A stretch of 64,000 nucleotides of DNA from Arachidicoccus soli (GCF_003600625.1 NZ_CP032489.1:3906001-3970000); one strand, 5' to 3'; positions 54,809 to 64,000 are shown, numbered from the stretch's first letter. Made by a program: numbers and translations. Notes: generated from the letters alone by a model not told the origin.

Positions 54809-55732
54809 CTAAGAAGGTGAAACAGAATCATTATTAGGAAAATCACCGTAAGGTTTTTTTTCTTGAAGCTTTCTCCCCTTTATAAGCCACTCATTGATGT
54901 CTTTGCACTTAGGGTATGTGGGTGCCAAGTTCTCTACATTGATCTTGTTTTCCACACAATAATTTTGCAAAGCTTCTGTGTGTTTTTTACCTGCTTTATC
55001 GTTATCCAACAAGAGGTAAACCTTTTTATGTTGCCGGATAATGGGTTTTGCTTTTTCAATCATAGAAACAGAATTAAGAACCAGCCAATTTGTTTTTTGC
55101 GGAAAATCTTCTTTAAGTTGTTTTGCAGAAAGAAAATCGAAAAAGCCTTCTACAATTGTCAGTGTATTTCTCTGCTCATTAAAAAGGCTTATTGACTTTG
55201 GTTTTATACAGGATTTAAAGTGCGGCGCATTTAATTCCCAGCCTCCGTTATTATTGGGGAAACCTATAACTTTAAAGCTGTTCAAAGACTTTGTACTTTG
55301 GAGAAAAATTTCTTTGCAAAATGATTGCGCAATATCAATTTTTATGCCTCTGGTTTGAATATATTCCAGCAACTGAGGGCTTTTAATCGTCCCTATTTCT
55401 AAAATCTTAAAAGCGGCCTGATTATGCTTAATCGGCTTTTGTCTTCGATTGTTTTGCGGATGAATAGAAAAAACCCTTGCCTCCAAAATTTCCAATAAGT
55501 CCGCAACATTGCACTTATAATAACGGATACCGAAATCTATAATATTACCCCCTTCTCCAGTCCCAAAATCATACCATAGGTTCTTACGGTTATCCACTTT
55601 AAAGGAAGCTGTCCTTTCTTCTCTTAGTGGAGATTTATACCAATAGTCGTTGCCCCTTATTTTTGCTGTTGGGATATTTAATTGATGTAGCAAGTTCACC
55701 AGATTGATTTGTTTTGCAGTGTCTATATTCAT
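54809..55732 (-). CDS. CHC2/Toprim mobile-element primase-like protein
   Basis: ATG 55732 gives 307 aa. The N-terminal half (YWYKSPLREERTASFKVDNR, then LWYDFGTGEGGNIIDF) is the CHC2-like primase zinc-finger region without cysteines, as in Bacteroidota mobile elements. The C-terminal half is a Toprim domain (LTIVEGFFDFLSAKQL with the catalytic Glu, and VYLLLDNDKAGKKHTEAL with the acidic pair). It resembles the Toprim protein at 12068-13012 in architecture. It suggests the islet was once part of an integrative or conjugative element. Confidence 0.78.
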   Translation of the reverse strand: MNIDTAKQINLVNLLHQLNIPTAKIRGNDYWYKSPLREERTASFKVDNRKNLWYDFGTGEGGNIIDFGIRYYKCNVADLLEILEARVFSIHPQNNRRQKPIKHNQAAFKILEIGTIKSPQLLEYIQTRGIKIDIAQSFCKEIFLQSTKSLNSFKVIGFPNNNGGWELNAPHFKSCIKPKSISLFNEQRNTLTIVEGFFDFLSAKQLKEDFPQKTNWLVLNSVSMIEKAKPIIRQHKKVYLLLDNDKAGKKHTEALQNYCVENKINVENLAPTYPKCKDINEWLIKGRKLQEKKPYGDFPNNDSVSPS

Positions 55733-55768
55733 TTTATAAATTTTAAAATGATGAAAAATTAATGACAT

Positions 55769-56067
55769 TACGACTTAAACGTAACGGGTTTCTCTATTTC
55801 ATTGCTAATTTCTGATGATTTGTTAAATGCGCTTCTATAAGTATTGCAGTGCTTATCTTTAAGTACTCATCGAATTTTACCAAATATTCATCAATTTCAC
55901 CAATACTTTTTTAATGACACTTTCAAGATTTTTCTGATAAAAATATAACACCTTGCTTACAGTACATTATGCAATTACTCTTCAATTTAATTAAAATAAT
56001 TCAGTTCAAGTATCCTGTTTTTATTACACATCCTAAATCTCCAGACTTTTTCTCTCAATTAACCAAA
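55769..56067. other. Intergenic region, divergent
   Basis: This AT-rich stretch lies between divergent genes. A longer in-frame opening (from 55969) precedes the next gene but lacks a good start. I see no clear promoter, repeat or RNA gene. Confidence 0.35.
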
Positions 56068-56235
56068 ATGGATATTACCAAATTGTTGAAATCCAATTTC
56101 AAATATTACAACACCAAAGCCTTTAAAACGACAGAGAAAGATGTAAACAAATTTGACGAAGAATTTAAAAAGATCGACCTGTCCAAGATTCACAGGGATT
56201 TGAAAAAACTATTGAACGTTTTTAATGAGAGATAA
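56068..56235 (+). CDS. Small charged hypothetical protein
   Basis: ATG 56068 gives 55 aa (MDITKLLKSNFKYYNTKAFK, then TTEKDVNKFDEEFKKIDLSK). It is helical and lysine-rich. I do not recognise a family. It lies 72 bp upstream of the GNAT gene on the same strand and may belong to that transcript. The upstream frame back to 55969 is hydrophobic and likely non-coding. Confidence 0.4.
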   Translation: MDITKLLKSNFKYYNTKAFKTTEKDVNKFDEEFKKIDLSKIHRDLKKLLNVFNER

Positions 56236-56307
56236 AAAATTATTCAATAAAAAGTTTACATATTTTGTAAATTTTCGTATTTTTGTTTTAAATGAAAAAT
56301 CCGGTAA

Positions 56308-56811
56308 ATGTTATTAAAGGATACGGCAACAGGGAATAAATTAGAAGCGGTCGTTGAACCGGTAACAAGTAAGGATTTTAAAATCATCAAAAAAGACAAT
56401 GCGCGGTTTGATAAATTTGACTGGAACAGGTACGAGCGGCAGGAAGTGTACAAGCTGCGACTTAAAAACGATGAAACTATTTTGGGACTTACGTGCCTGA
56501 CAGAACATACCGATGAAGCTACGAATGCCATAGAAATTGAATTACTGGAAGTAAGCACAGAGAATATAGGCGAAAAGAAAAAACTGGATAATATCGGTGG
56601 GTGCCTTATTGCTTTCGCTTGCAGGGAAGCATTTAAACGTGGACATGACGGATGTGTATTTTTGACGCCTAAAACTTCGTTGATAGCGCATTATTCGGCA
56701 AAGTATGGCTTTCATCACATAGCCCTAAAAACCACACAACGCCCTGAAGGGTTAATGGTTTTATATGGAAATGGTTCAAGAAAATTAATTAAAAAATATC
56801 TGGAGCAATAA
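56308..56811 (+). CDS. GNAT-type acetyltransferase (candidate toxin)
   Basis: This 167-aa protein contains the GNAT core pattern IEIELLEVSTENIG, KKLDNIGGCLIAFACREAFK and SLIAHYSAKYGFHHI. The acetyl-CoA loop (Q/RxxGxG/A) is imperfect here. Paired with an XRE gene 33 bp downstream, it resembles GNAT/HTH toxin-antitoxin pairs, in which the acetyltransferase blocks translation by acetylating aminoacyl-tRNA. That function is inferred, because family size and context fit but the target cannot be read. Confidence 0.6.
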   Translation: MLLKDTATGNKLEAVVEPVTSKDFKIIKKDNARFDKFDWNRYERQEVYKLRLKNDETILGLTCLTEHTDEATNAIEIELLEVSTENIGEKKKLDNIGGCLIAFACREAFKRGHDGCVFLTPKTSLIAHYSAKYGFHHIALKTTQRPEGLMVLYGNGSRKLIKKYLEQ

Positions 56812-56844
56812 TTCAAATTATTGTATTTTAAAATCGCATAGTAT

Positions 56845-57372
56845 ATGAAATCGCTTAAAGACATAGAAAAAAAATACACACCGGAAGAAATGGCGGAAGG
56901 GTTGGTCTTCCCCGGAACTCAAAATCCGAAAGAACGTGAAACGGCGCTTGCTGAATTCAGGAAATTTAGAAAAAAAATTGCATCGGTGCAAAGCGAAAAA
57001 AGTAAAACCATTTCACAATTGCTCCAACTAAAATTCTTAATGGAAGATTATTTGAACGCCGACACATTCAATGAGGATTTCCATTTCGGATATTTTCTGA
57101 AAGAATATATCCGCCGGTTAGAAAAAAAGAACAAAGAATTTGCGCATGAAATAGACATCGACCCAACGGAATTAAGCCAGGTTATCAATAAGCACAGGAA
57201 ACCTGCGGAAAAACTTGTTTTCCGGCTGGAGATACATTCCAACAAAAACTTCCCGGCAATTATGTGGTTCAGGTTATTGGAAAAAGAGAGAATGTACGAG
57301 GTTTTGCACGATAGGGATTTAATCAACAGCGAAAGGAAATACGTAACGCAAAAATTAGAGTTCTCTTTTTAG
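56845..57372 (+). CDS. XRE/HigA-like HTH protein (candidate antitoxin)
   Basis: This 175-aa protein has a charged N-terminal helical region (residues 1-90) and a C-terminal Cro/C1 helix-turn-helix around residues 95-150 (FAHEIDIDPTELSQVINKHR, then KPAEKLVFRLEIHSNKNFPA). An HTH at the C-terminal half behind a toxin-binding N-terminal part is common in antitoxins. It directly follows the GNAT gene. I expect it to bind the shared promoter and neutralise the acetyltransferase, though no experiment or database hit supports this here. Confidence 0.6.
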   Translation: MKSLKDIEKKYTPEEMAEGLVFPGTQNPKERETALAEFRKFRKKIASVQSEKSKTISQLLQLKFLMEDYLNADTFNEDFHFGYFLKEYIRRLEKKNKEFAHEIDIDPTELSQVINKHRKPAEKLVFRLEIHSNKNFPAIMWFRLLEKERMYEVLHDRDLINSERKYVTQKLEFSF

Positions 57373-57415
57373 AGGTCACTGTTTCGTTATAAATGCTACA
57401 GAAATACTTTAAGCA

Positions 57416-57955
57416 TTAATTTTTGATATAAAAAGTATTTGGAATCATCATAAGGTTTGTCGTAAGCTCCTGAAACAAGTTTGCATTTAAGACGTCAGTA
57501 AACACAGCATTGCAAAAATCTTTTATATATTTTGGAACTGCCTTGTCGCGGTTAATTTCTTTACCGTCCAAAGAATACAAATTTAGTTCCGTATGCCAAT
57601 AATTTAAATTGGTGGGCTTATGTGAAATTCTTAATTCTCCTTGTACAGGCACGTGCGACATATTCTCGCTTTGAGAATACTCTTTACCATATAATATTTC
57701 TATAATTTTTTTATTATTCTTAGCAGGTACTTTGTATGGTACAGTTGTTCCTTCTATTCCACTTGCATTTAAATAGATGATACAGTATATTTTTTCTATT
57801 TCAATATCATTGACATAATCAGATAAATAAATCTTTGTTTTCCCATCCCAAAGGTTGCTTGCCTTATTTTTAGGTACAAATTTTATATGGTCATTATTAA
57901 ATTTTCCTCCCATAATATTTAAGGACATATTTATTATGGCGAAACAGCTCAGCAC
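57416..57955 (-). CDS. Hypothetical protein of the accessory islet
   Basis: This 179-aa soluble protein has a mixed alpha/beta composition. Pieces include KFVPKNKASNLWDGKTKIYL and VQGELRISHKPTNLNYWHTE. Several ATGs are possible (57955, 57928, 57913); the first 15 residues look hydrophobic and may be extra. I do not recognise a family. It is convergent with the XRE gene and flanked by a truncated gene, fitting an accessory module. Confidence 0.5.
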   Translation of the reverse strand: MLSCFAIINMSLNIMGGKFNNDHIKFVPKNKASNLWDGKTKIYLSDYVNDIEIEKIYCIIYLNASGIEGTTVPYKVPAKNNKKIIEILYGKEYSQSENMSHVPVQGELRISHKPTNLNYWHTELNLYSLDGKEINRDKAVPKYIKDFCNAVFTDVLNANLFQELTTNLMMIPNTFYIKN

Positions 57956-58302
57956 ATTCAGTCTTATTTAATTATGATATTAGTTGGTTACAAAATTTAA
58001 AGAATGAGATTATTGGAATCGCAGCCTCAGTAGACATTGCCCTACACGCCAAATGTAGACAAGCTAAAAAAAATCCTTCTCAAAAACTTGAGCTATCCAA
58101 CATAGACGAAGAATTAAATGTAAGATTTTTAGAACGAGATAAATTTGTATATAAAGACAAAGCGACCTTAACATCTAAGTCTAGAAAAAATTGGGCATCT
58201 GTACCAGATGCTCTTGCATTTTACACAGAAGCCTATCGATTTAATAAAAAGATTTTTTTAATAATAATTGACCAACGAAGAAGAATAACAGATTGGTATT
58301 AA
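57916..58302 (+). pseudogene. 5'-truncated gene fragment
   Basis: A plus-strand frame of about 128 codons without any start codon ends at TAA 58300-58302 (SKSRKNWASVPDALAFYTEA, then YRFNKKIFLIIIDQRRRITD). The protein character is good through the last 100 codons. Its 5' end has been lost and overlaps the start of the opposite gene at 57955. The family is unknown. Confidence 0.4.
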
Positions 58303-58457
58303 TAAGTGTGTAAGACTGTGTAGCAAATAAACAAGCAGTAAACGAGACTTAACCCAACCTTATTTATCTTAACTAAAGTGAAAAATAAACACTCTAAAAA
58401 CAAAAAACTGTCCGAAATGTGTCCGAACAGTTTGTAAGTTATTGATTTTCAATACAA

Positions 58458-58535
<78 letters not shown>

Positions 58536-58647
58536 TAATATTCCGGTAAGGGTTGCAAATGTAAAAAAGATTTGACAATAATAAGAGTCTTGTCAAATCT
58601 TTTCTGTTGTATTCCTCTATGTTATAAAAGAACAATAAAATGAGTTA

Positions 58648-59121
58648 TTAAATAGAAATATTTTCTATTTTAAACTTCATCAATCCATTAGGGACAGATA
58701 CCTCTGCCACATCACCTATGGCCTTACCCAGAAGTCCTTGCCCTATAGGAGAAGAAACAGAAATTTTACCTTCTTTAAGATTGGCTTCTTTTTCACCAAC
58801 TAACTGATAAGTAACCGTTTTTTTAGTGGCCGTATTTGTAAAGGTAACTTTTGTGAGAACAGATACTTTACTCGTATCAATTTCACTTTCATCAACAATT
58901 CGCGCACTATGAACTTGTATTTCTAGTTTGGCGATTTTCGCCTCTAAAATGCCCTGAGCCTCTTTCGCTGCATCATATTCTGCATTTTCCCTCAAATCGC
59001 CCTTTTCTCTTGCTTCAGCAATAGCGCGCGAAGCTTCAGGTCGTTGAATGGTTAACATTTCGTGCAACTCTTTTTTCATTTTTTCAAAACTTTCTTTCGA
59101 AACATACATTACGTCACTCAT
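58648..59121 (-). CDS. greA: Transcription elongation factor GreA
   Basis: ATG 59121 gives 157 aa: an N-terminal coiled coil (LHEMLTIQRPEASRAIAEAR, then EKGDLRENAEYDAAKEAQGI with the conserved acidic tip) and a C-terminal FKBP-like domain (KISVSSPIGQGLLGKAIGDV). It rescues backtracked RNA polymerase by stimulating transcript cleavage. The size matches GreA. The nine extra residues of the frame up to 59148 are less likely. Confidence 0.93.
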   Translation of the reverse strand: MSDVMYVSKESFEKMKKELHEMLTIQRPEASRAIAEAREKGDLRENAEYDAAKEAQGILEAKIAKLEIQVHSARIVDESEIDTSKVSVLTKVTFTNTATKKTVTYQLVGEKEANLKEGKISVSSPIGQGLLGKAIGDVAEVSVPNGLMKFKIENISI

Positions 59122-59146
59122 GAGATTACATTTTGTTGTTATGTAC

Positions 59147-59184
59147 AAAAAAAATACAACGCCACAACTTAGCTGCGGCGCTGT
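59147..59184 (-). terminator. Rho-independent terminator after the 2-hydroxyacid dehydrogenase gene
   Basis: Read on the minus strand, an 11-bp stem (59174-59184 with 59156-59166, including two G-U pairs) and a 7-nt loop are followed by eight T (A8 at 59147-59154 on the plus strand). It ends the dehydrogenase transcript just before greA. Confidence 0.75.
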
Positions 59185-59255
59185 AATACAAATTATATTT
59201 CTACGAAGATAAATGAAATATTGTTAAAAAAGAAGCAAAACGCGGTTTCTTTTCC

Positions 59256-60185
59256 TTACATTAATCCCAGTTTCTGTAATACCACTTCTGACATTTTATA
59301 AAATGCCTCATGCGTATATCCGGCTATATGTGGTGTTAAAATCACATTTGGCTGAGCAGCTAAAAAATCTAACTGTTCCATCTCCAAAGATGTAAATGTG
59401 TCCAGCTTTTCATTTTCCAGAACATCTAATCCTGCAGCCGTAACAGTCTTATTTTTTAAGGCGTTGATTAAAGCAGCAACCGATGTAACCTTACCCCTAC
59501 AGGCTGTTAAGAATATAGGCTTCTTTTTTAAGGAATTAAAGAACTCATCGTTTGCATAGTGAAAGGTTTCCTCTGTTAACGGTAAATGTAAACTAACTAC
59601 GTCTGCCTCTTCTTCTATTTGCGATAAAGCAGCTTCATAAATATTCTCTTTGGCAAACCCCGACTTATATTTGTCGTGCGCCAAAATTTTTACATTGAAT
59701 GGTGATAACAATCTTGCAAATGCTTGCCCAGTGTTACCAAATCCAATAATACCCACCGTTTTATTGGTAAGTTCCGTGCCACGGTTTGCTTCCCGAATCC
59801 ATAGATGTTTTTTTACTTCTTCAAAACTGCTAGAGGTTTTGTTGAGTAAATTAAGTAAAACACCCAAGTTCTGCTCAGCTACTGCATTACGATTTCCTTC
59901 AGGGCTACTTACACATTTTATATCTTTTGCTTCCGCGTAGGGCACATCAATCAATTCCATACCACTTCCCAAACGACCAATCCATTGTAGTTGGGGCGCA
60001 TTGTCGATAATGTTTCTGTCTATTTTTAAGCGTGTTGTTACAATCAACCCTTCAATATCAGCAACAGCTTTTATTAGTTCTTCTGCCGTAATTGCAGGCT
60101 GATAACTTACTTCAAATCCTTTATTTTCCAATGTTTGCTTTAGCAGATCGTGTGCTTTAGCTGTAATTAAAACTTTTTTGGCCAC
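59256..60185 (-). CDS. D-isomer-specific 2-hydroxyacid dehydrogenase
   Basis: This 309-aa NAD enzyme has [20 protein letters not shown] (Rossmann loop), an Arg in ACRGKVTS, the conserved Glu in [11 protein letters not shown] and the catalytic His in [11 protein letters not shown]. Family members include phosphoglycerate, glycerate and lactate dehydrogenases; at 309 aa and without an ACT domain it resembles short SerA-like or hydroxypyruvate reductases. The substrate is not determined. It lies 5 bp downstream of rsmA on the same strand. Confidence 0.85.
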   Translation of the reverse strand: MAKKVLITAKAHDLLKQTLENKGFEVSYQPAITAEELIKAVADIEGLIVTTRLKIDRNIIDNAPQLQWIGRLGSGMELIDVPYAEAKDIKCVSSPEGNRNAVAEQNLGVLLNLLNKTSSSFEEVKKHLWIREANRGTELTNKTVGIIGFGNTGQAFARLLSPFNVKILAHDKYKSGFAKENIYEAALSQIEEEADVVSLHLPLTEETFHYANDEFFNSLKKKPIFLTACRGKVTSVAALINALKNKTVTAAGLDVLENEKLDTFTSLEMEQLDFLAAQPNVILTPHIAGYTHEAFYKMSEVVLQKLGLM

Positions 60186-60190
60186 AATAA

Positions 60191-60949
60191 TTATATCATT
60201 TTAAAGGTGAGTTTTGCAAAATCTTCTACGGTGAGTTGCTCGGCTCTTTTATTAAATATTTCGTCTTGTAAAAGAGATTCGTCAAACAAACTTTTTACCG
60301 CATTCCGCAACATTTTTCTGCGCTGGTTAAAAGCCGTTTTTACCAGAACAAAGAATTTCCTTTCACTTTGTAAAGCAAAAGTATTTTCTTTTTTTATTAA
60401 TTGAATAACCCCGCTCATAACCTTAGGGGGAGGATTGAAACTTTCTGGAGGAACATCAAAAAGATATGTTACATCGTAAAATTCCTGTATCAATACACTT
60501 AATATACCATAGGCCTTACTCCCACTTTTAGCAGCAATACGCTGTGCCACTTCTTTTTGAAACATACCAATGGAGAGTGGTACCCTTTCTTTCCAATCTA
60601 AAATTTTAAATAAGATTTGGGAAGAAATATTGTAAGGAAAATTACCAATGACCGTAAAATCCTTCTCAAATGGCGCATCAATATCTAAGACACTTTTATG
60701 AATGATTCTCTCTTTAATTGCCGGAAACTGCTTTTCTAAGAAAATTACTTTTTCCTCATCAAGCTCTACAGCTTTAAAGTCGATATCTTTTATGTCTAAT
60801 AAATATTTAGTGAGGGCCCCCGCACCTGGGCCTACTTCCAATAATTGCTTAAAGGAATGGCTTTGTAATGCATCGACTATTTTTTTACAAATATTTTCGT
60901 CTTTTAAAAAATGCTGGCCTAATGATTTCTTAAGCGTATATTCTTGCAT
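60191..60949 (-). CDS. rsmA: 16S rRNA dimethyladenosine transferase
   Basis: The 252-aa protein begins [20 protein letters not shown] (KsgA signature). It has the SAM site [17 protein letters not shown] and the catalytic [13 protein letters not shown] motif. It dimethylates two adjacent adenosines near the 3' end of 16S rRNA during ribosome maturation. It is preceded by a terminator for glnN and followed by the dehydrogenase gene. Confidence 0.94.
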   Translation of the reverse strand: MQEYTLKKSLGQHFLKDENICKKIVDALQSHSFKQLLEVGPGAGALTKYLLDIKDIDFKAVELDEEKVIFLEKQFPAIKERIIHKSVLDIDAPFEKDFTVIGNFPYNISSQILFKILDWKERVPLSIGMFQKEVAQRIAAKSGSKAYGILSVLIQEFYDVTYLFDVPPESFNPPPKVMSGVIQLIKKENTFALQSERKFFVLVKTAFNQRRKMLRNAVKSLFDESLLQDEIFNKRAEQLTVEDFAKLTFKMI

Positions 60950-60965
60950 AGGCTACAAAGGTAAC

Positions 60966-60998
60966 AGAAAAGCCGGCTATTAACTAACCGGCTTTTCT
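60966..60998 (-). terminator. Rho-independent terminator after glnN
   Basis: AGAAAAGCCGG (60966-60976) and CCGGCTTTTCT (60988-60998) form a perfect 11-bp stem around an 11-nt loop. It lies 19 bp beyond the glnN stop and before rsmA, both on the minus strand. The symmetric stem could end transcription in either direction. Confidence 0.85.
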
Positions 60999-61016
60999 AG
61001 AAAATAGTATATCGAA

Positions 61017-63209
61017 TTAACGCAACAAAAGCATTTCACGATATTTAGGTAAGGTCCAAGTTTCATTATCTACCAATTGTTCCAATTTATCAACGTGGTA
61101 ACGTATATCATCAAAATACTTGGCTTTCACTTGACTATCATAAGCAATAGCGCGCGTGCGTGTATTTTCAATATTGTTGGCCACTTTACGAGCTTCAACC
61201 ATTTCGTGTACTTTGTTGTAAATTACCTGAATATGTTCAGATACCTTTTTCAACAAATCAAGTTGAGCAGCGTATGTAGTTTCAGGTAAACCAAGCTCTT
61301 TCAAACTTTTTACATTTGAGACCAATTTATTTTGATAATTGATAGCAACCGGTAAAATATGATTAATAGCCAAGTCGCCCATAATACGACCTTCTATTTG
61401 CACTTTTTTCAAATAATTTTCCAACTCTATTTCGTGGCGCGCTTCCAATTCGCGATGAGAATATACATTGAAATCTTCAAATAATTTTTTAGCTTTATCC
61501 GTGCTTAAAGCATCTAATGCAAGAGGCGTAGTTTTTACATTAGGTAAACCACGTTTTTCCGCTTCTTTTTCCCATTCAAAGCTATAACCATCTCCTTCAA
61601 ACAATACTGTTTTGCTTTCAACAATATATTTTTGAATGGTTTGCATTACCGCAATTTCTTTTTTGCTTCCTTTAGATATCAACTCATCTACTTCAGCTTT
61701 AAACTTCGTTAAAGAGTCTGCAACAATTGTGTTTAAGGTAATCATTGCGTTTGCACAGTTAGCAGAGGAGCCTACCGCACGGAATTCAAATTTATTTCCT
61801 GTGAATGCAAATGGAGAGGTTCTGTTTCTATCAGTATTGTCCAACAACAATTCAGGAATAGATTTATGTAAATCTAATTTCAGGATTGCTTCATCTTGTT
61901 CATCGAATTTATCTCCGACACGTTTTTCAATATCACCCAACACCTTGGTTAAATAATCTCCAATAAATACAGAGATAATTGCAGGAGGAGCTTCATTTGC
62001 GCCTAAGCGGTGATCATTGCTTGCTGAAGCGATAGATGCACGCAAAATATCTGCATGCTCGTGAACAGCTTTAATGATATTTACAAAGAAAGTAAGGAAT
62101 AATAAATTGGTTTTTGGTGTTTTGCCAGGTGCCAATAAATTAATGCCGGTATCTGTAGCCAAACTCCAGTTATTATGTTTTCCACTTCCATTAATACCTG
62201 CAAATGGTTTTTCATGAAGCAGAACCTTTAGTTTATGACGTTTTGCTACACGTGACATTACATCCATCAACAAAATATTGTGATCAACTGCAATGTTTAC
62301 TTCTTCAAATATTGGAGCTGCTTCAAATTGAGAAGGAGCAACTTCATTGTGACGCGTACGTAAAGGAATGCCTAATTTGTAAGATTCATTCTCGAAATCG
62401 CGCATGAAAGCATATACTCTTTCCGGAATAGCACCAAAATAATGATCTTCTAATTGTTGTCCCTTTGCAGGAGCTGCGCCAAAAACTGTGCGGCCAGCTT
62501 GTACAAGATCCGGGCGGGCATTTGCCAAGGCTTCATCAATAACAAAGTACTCTTGTTCCCAACCTAAAGTAGGTGTTACTTTTGAAATATTTTTATCGAA
62601 TAAATTAGCGACATCTACTGCAGCTTTCCCAATTGCTTCCAAAGCCTTGATTAAAGGCGCTTTATAATCTAAAGATTCGCCGGTATAAGAAACGAAAACT
62701 GTAGGTATGCATAAAGTTCTACCTGCATCTGCTTCAAAAATAAAAGCAGGAGAAGAAGGATCCCAGGCAGTATAGCCTCTTGCTTCAAAAGTAGCACGAA
62801 TACCACCATTTGGGAAAGAAGAAGCATCTGGCTCTTGTTGAATTAAAGTAGCACCATCAAACTCTTCGATAGGTGTGCCATCGCTTTTTAACGTAAAAAA
62901 CGAATCATGTTTTTCGGCAGTCGTACCTGTTAATGGTTGAAACCAGTGCGTATAGTGTGTAACACCTTTGCTCTCTGCCCAGGCACGTAAACCAATAGCT
63001 ATTTGATTAGCTAGCGTTCTTTCAATTTTTTTTCCAGATTTTGTACTTGATAAGAGGCTTTTATAAGCCTCATCACTTAGAAAAGAGCGAGCTTTGTCTA
63101 AAGTAAATACATTTTCTCCGAAAATAGCACTAATCTTAGTAGCACTTCCACCCATTTTAGCATGAGACTCATCTGTAAGCGCTTTGATTGCATCAAATCT
63201 TAATGACAT
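61017..63209 (-). CDS. glnN: Glutamine synthetase type III
   Basis: The 730-aa protein is the length typical of GSIII (about 700-730), well above GSI and GSII. Motifs include VTPTLGWEQEYFVIDEA (metal-binding Glu), GINGSGKHNNWSLATDTG and NRTSPFAFTGNKFEFRAVGS. It condenses ammonia and glutamate using ATP and is the main assimilation enzyme in many Bacteroidota. It is monocistronic with a strong terminator behind it and 117 AT-rich bases in front. Confidence 0.95.
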   Translation of the reverse strand: MSLRFDAIKALTDESHAKMGGSATKISAIFGENVFTLDKARSFLSDEAYKSLLSSTKSGKKIERTLANQIAIGLRAWAESKGVTHYTHWFQPLTGTTAEKHDSFFTLKSDGTPIEEFDGATLIQQEPDASSFPNGGIRATFEARGYTAWDPSSPAFIFEADAGRTLCIPTVFVSYTGESLDYKAPLIKALEAIGKAAVDVANLFDKNISKVTPTLGWEQEYFVIDEALANARPDLVQAGRTVFGAAPAKGQQLEDHYFGAIPERVYAFMRDFENESYKLGIPLRTRHNEVAPSQFEAAPIFEEVNIAVDHNILLMDVMSRVAKRHKLKVLLHEKPFAGINGSGKHNNWSLATDTGINLLAPGKTPKTNLLFLTFFVNIIKAVHEHADILRASIASASNDHRLGANEAPPAIISVFIGDYLTKVLGDIEKRVGDKFDEQDEAILKLDLHKSIPELLLDNTDRNRTSPFAFTGNKFEFRAVGSSANCANAMITLNTIVADSLTKFKAEVDELISKGSKKEIAVMQTIQKYIVESKTVLFEGDGYSFEWEKEAEKRGLPNVKTTPLALDALSTDKAKKLFEDFNVYSHRELEARHEIELENYLKKVQIEGRIMGDLAINHILPVAINYQNKLVSNVKSLKELGLPETTYAAQLDLLKKVSEHIQVIYNKVHEMVEARKVANNIENTRTRAIAYDSQVKAKYFDDIRYHVDKLEQLVDNETWTLPKYREMLLLR

Positions 63210-63326
63210 AGTTTTTATTTCGTTATTAGATTATAATAATTAATTATGTTGCAAAATTAAAAATAAAATCATTAAAGAAATTATTTTTTAGAAAAATTTA
63301 TTTATATTTATTTTAATATAATATAA

Positions 63327-64000
63327 TTAATTCAAAATGACAGGCAAATCAACGACAAACACTGAGCCCTTACCATAATTGCTATCTACCTTTATTTTTC
63401 CATTATGTGCATCTACAATATCCTTAACGTAAGTCATTCCCAAACCAAAACCTTTTACATTATGTAGATTTCCTGTATGCGCCCGGTAAAATTTCTCAAA
63501 AATTCTCTTTACAGATTCCTTGGACATACCAATTCCATTGTCTTCTATTTGAATAATTAAATGTTTCGCTGAATTGGTTGTGGTTATCACAATACGCGGA
63601 GGGACATCTGGTTTAGAATATTTTACCGCATTATCAATAAGGTTGTTGAGTAAATTAGTAATATGCACTTCGTCGCCCTCTATTAAATCATTAGACGCAT
63701 TCAAATGCAGAACAACTTCGCCTTCCTTATCGAAGAGCTGGAGAGAGAAATTATCTACTAAATGTTCAATAATACTATGAATATGTAATTTGGATTTGTT
63801 TAAATTAAATTCTTGCTTTTCCATCAAAGCTGCTTGCAGAATGGTTTCTACGTGTTTGTTCATTCTACGGTTTTCTTCTTTTATAATACTGCTGAAGTAA
63901 ATTGATTTTTCTTTATTACCCTGTACCTTTTCATTGTGAAGGGCATCAACAGCCAATGATATGGTCGCTAAAGGTGTTTTAAATTCATGCGTCATATTAT
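63327..64000 (-). CDS. Sensor histidine kinase, C-terminal part
   Basis: The frame is open to the right edge of the window, so the N-terminal sensor part is missing. At least 224 residues are visible: the H-box MTHEFKTPLATISLAVDALH (phosphorylated His), the N-box LLNNLIDNAVKYSKPD, G1 IEDNGIGMSKE, F-box RIFEKFYR and G2 FGLGMTYVKDIV. This is a HisKA/HATPase_c kinase. The partner response regulator is not in the window. The apparent Met at 63995 is internal. Confidence 0.92.
   Translation of the reverse strand, partial: NMTHEFKTPLATISLAVDALHNEKVQGNKEKSIYFSSIIKEENRRMNKHVETILQAALMEKQEFNLNKSKLHIHSIIEHLVDNFSLQLFDKEGEVVLHLNASNDLIEGDEVHITNLLNNLIDNAVKYSKPDVPPRIVITTTNSAKHLIIQIEDNGIGMSKESVKRIFEKFYRAHTGNLHNVKGFGLGMTYVKDIVDAHNGKIKVDSNYGKGSVFVVDLPVILN

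Overview
The window comes from a low-GC Bacteroidota chromosome, most likely a Chitinophagaceae-type member. Supporting signs are SusC/SusD genes, a type IX secretion sorting domain, Bacteroidota-style promoters (TTTG, about 19 nt, TAnnTTTG), Bacteroidota-restricted families (DUF6520, DUF6934, DUF2480 by recall) and a type III glutamine synthetase. All family calls were made by eye from conserved motifs; no database search was run.

Layout. (1) 1-5.4 kb: a RiPP- or effector-like locus. A double-glycine-leader protein with a papain-like Cys/His/Asp pattern lies divergent from two glycosyltransferases flanking a LanC-like protein, with a decayed IS982 transposase between them. (2) 5.4-8.3 kb: an IS66-family element with visible terminal repeats, an 8-bp target duplication and a relic of a nested copy. 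(3) 8.6-13 kb: a mobilization and partition module with relaxase, relaxosome protein, ParA-like ATPase, membrane protein and Toprim protein, plus a candidate oriT. (4) 13.3-16.9 kb: a possible signalling locus with a ThiF-like E1, a PAS/LuxR regulator, a perfect 16-bp-arm palindrome, a LuxI/FeeM-like acyltransferase broken by an A8 tract, a MauE-like membrane protein and a DUF6520 secreted protein. (5) 16.9-22.3 kb: a SusD/SusC/thioredoxin-like set. (6) 22.3-24 kb: a long hairpin element and an XRE, DUF6934 and 58-aa gene set. (7) 24-34 kb: a polymorphic-toxin locus with a 2131-aa SpvB/FG-GAP/RHS protein, a candidate immunity gene, an orphan toxin tail translationally joined to a second immunity gene, and secreted proteins. 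(8) 34-38.3 kb: a transposase relic and a plasmid-like replicon (Rep protein, seven 15-bp iterons, DnaA box), then HTH genes and an XRE repressor with its own repeated operator. This accessory block ends at a tRNA with a CAU anticodon.

(9) 38.9-54.3 kb is core metabolism: dusB; a CPBP protease-cdsA-psd-rpiA-HAD run; an amidohydrolase; a zinc alcohol dehydrogenase; fbp; a DUF2480 gene; a peptide transporter; a GH89 glycosidase; and mqo. (10) 54.3-58.3 kb is a small second accessory islet, with a Toprim protein and a GNAT/XRE toxin-antitoxin-like pair, that stops beside tRNA-Pro. (11) 58.6-64 kb is core again: greA, a 2-hydroxyacid dehydrogenase, rsmA, glnN and the end of a histidine kinase.

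The most interesting signal is a shared motif, ACTACCC-N4-GGGTAGT. It is a perfect palindrome in the divergent luxR/acyltransferase promoter and recurs in degenerate form 232 bp upstream of the giant RHS toxin gene and again near 38.5 kb. This suggests, without proving it, that a LuxR-type regulator with a linked acyl-signal synthase controls a toxin locus in the same accessory region.
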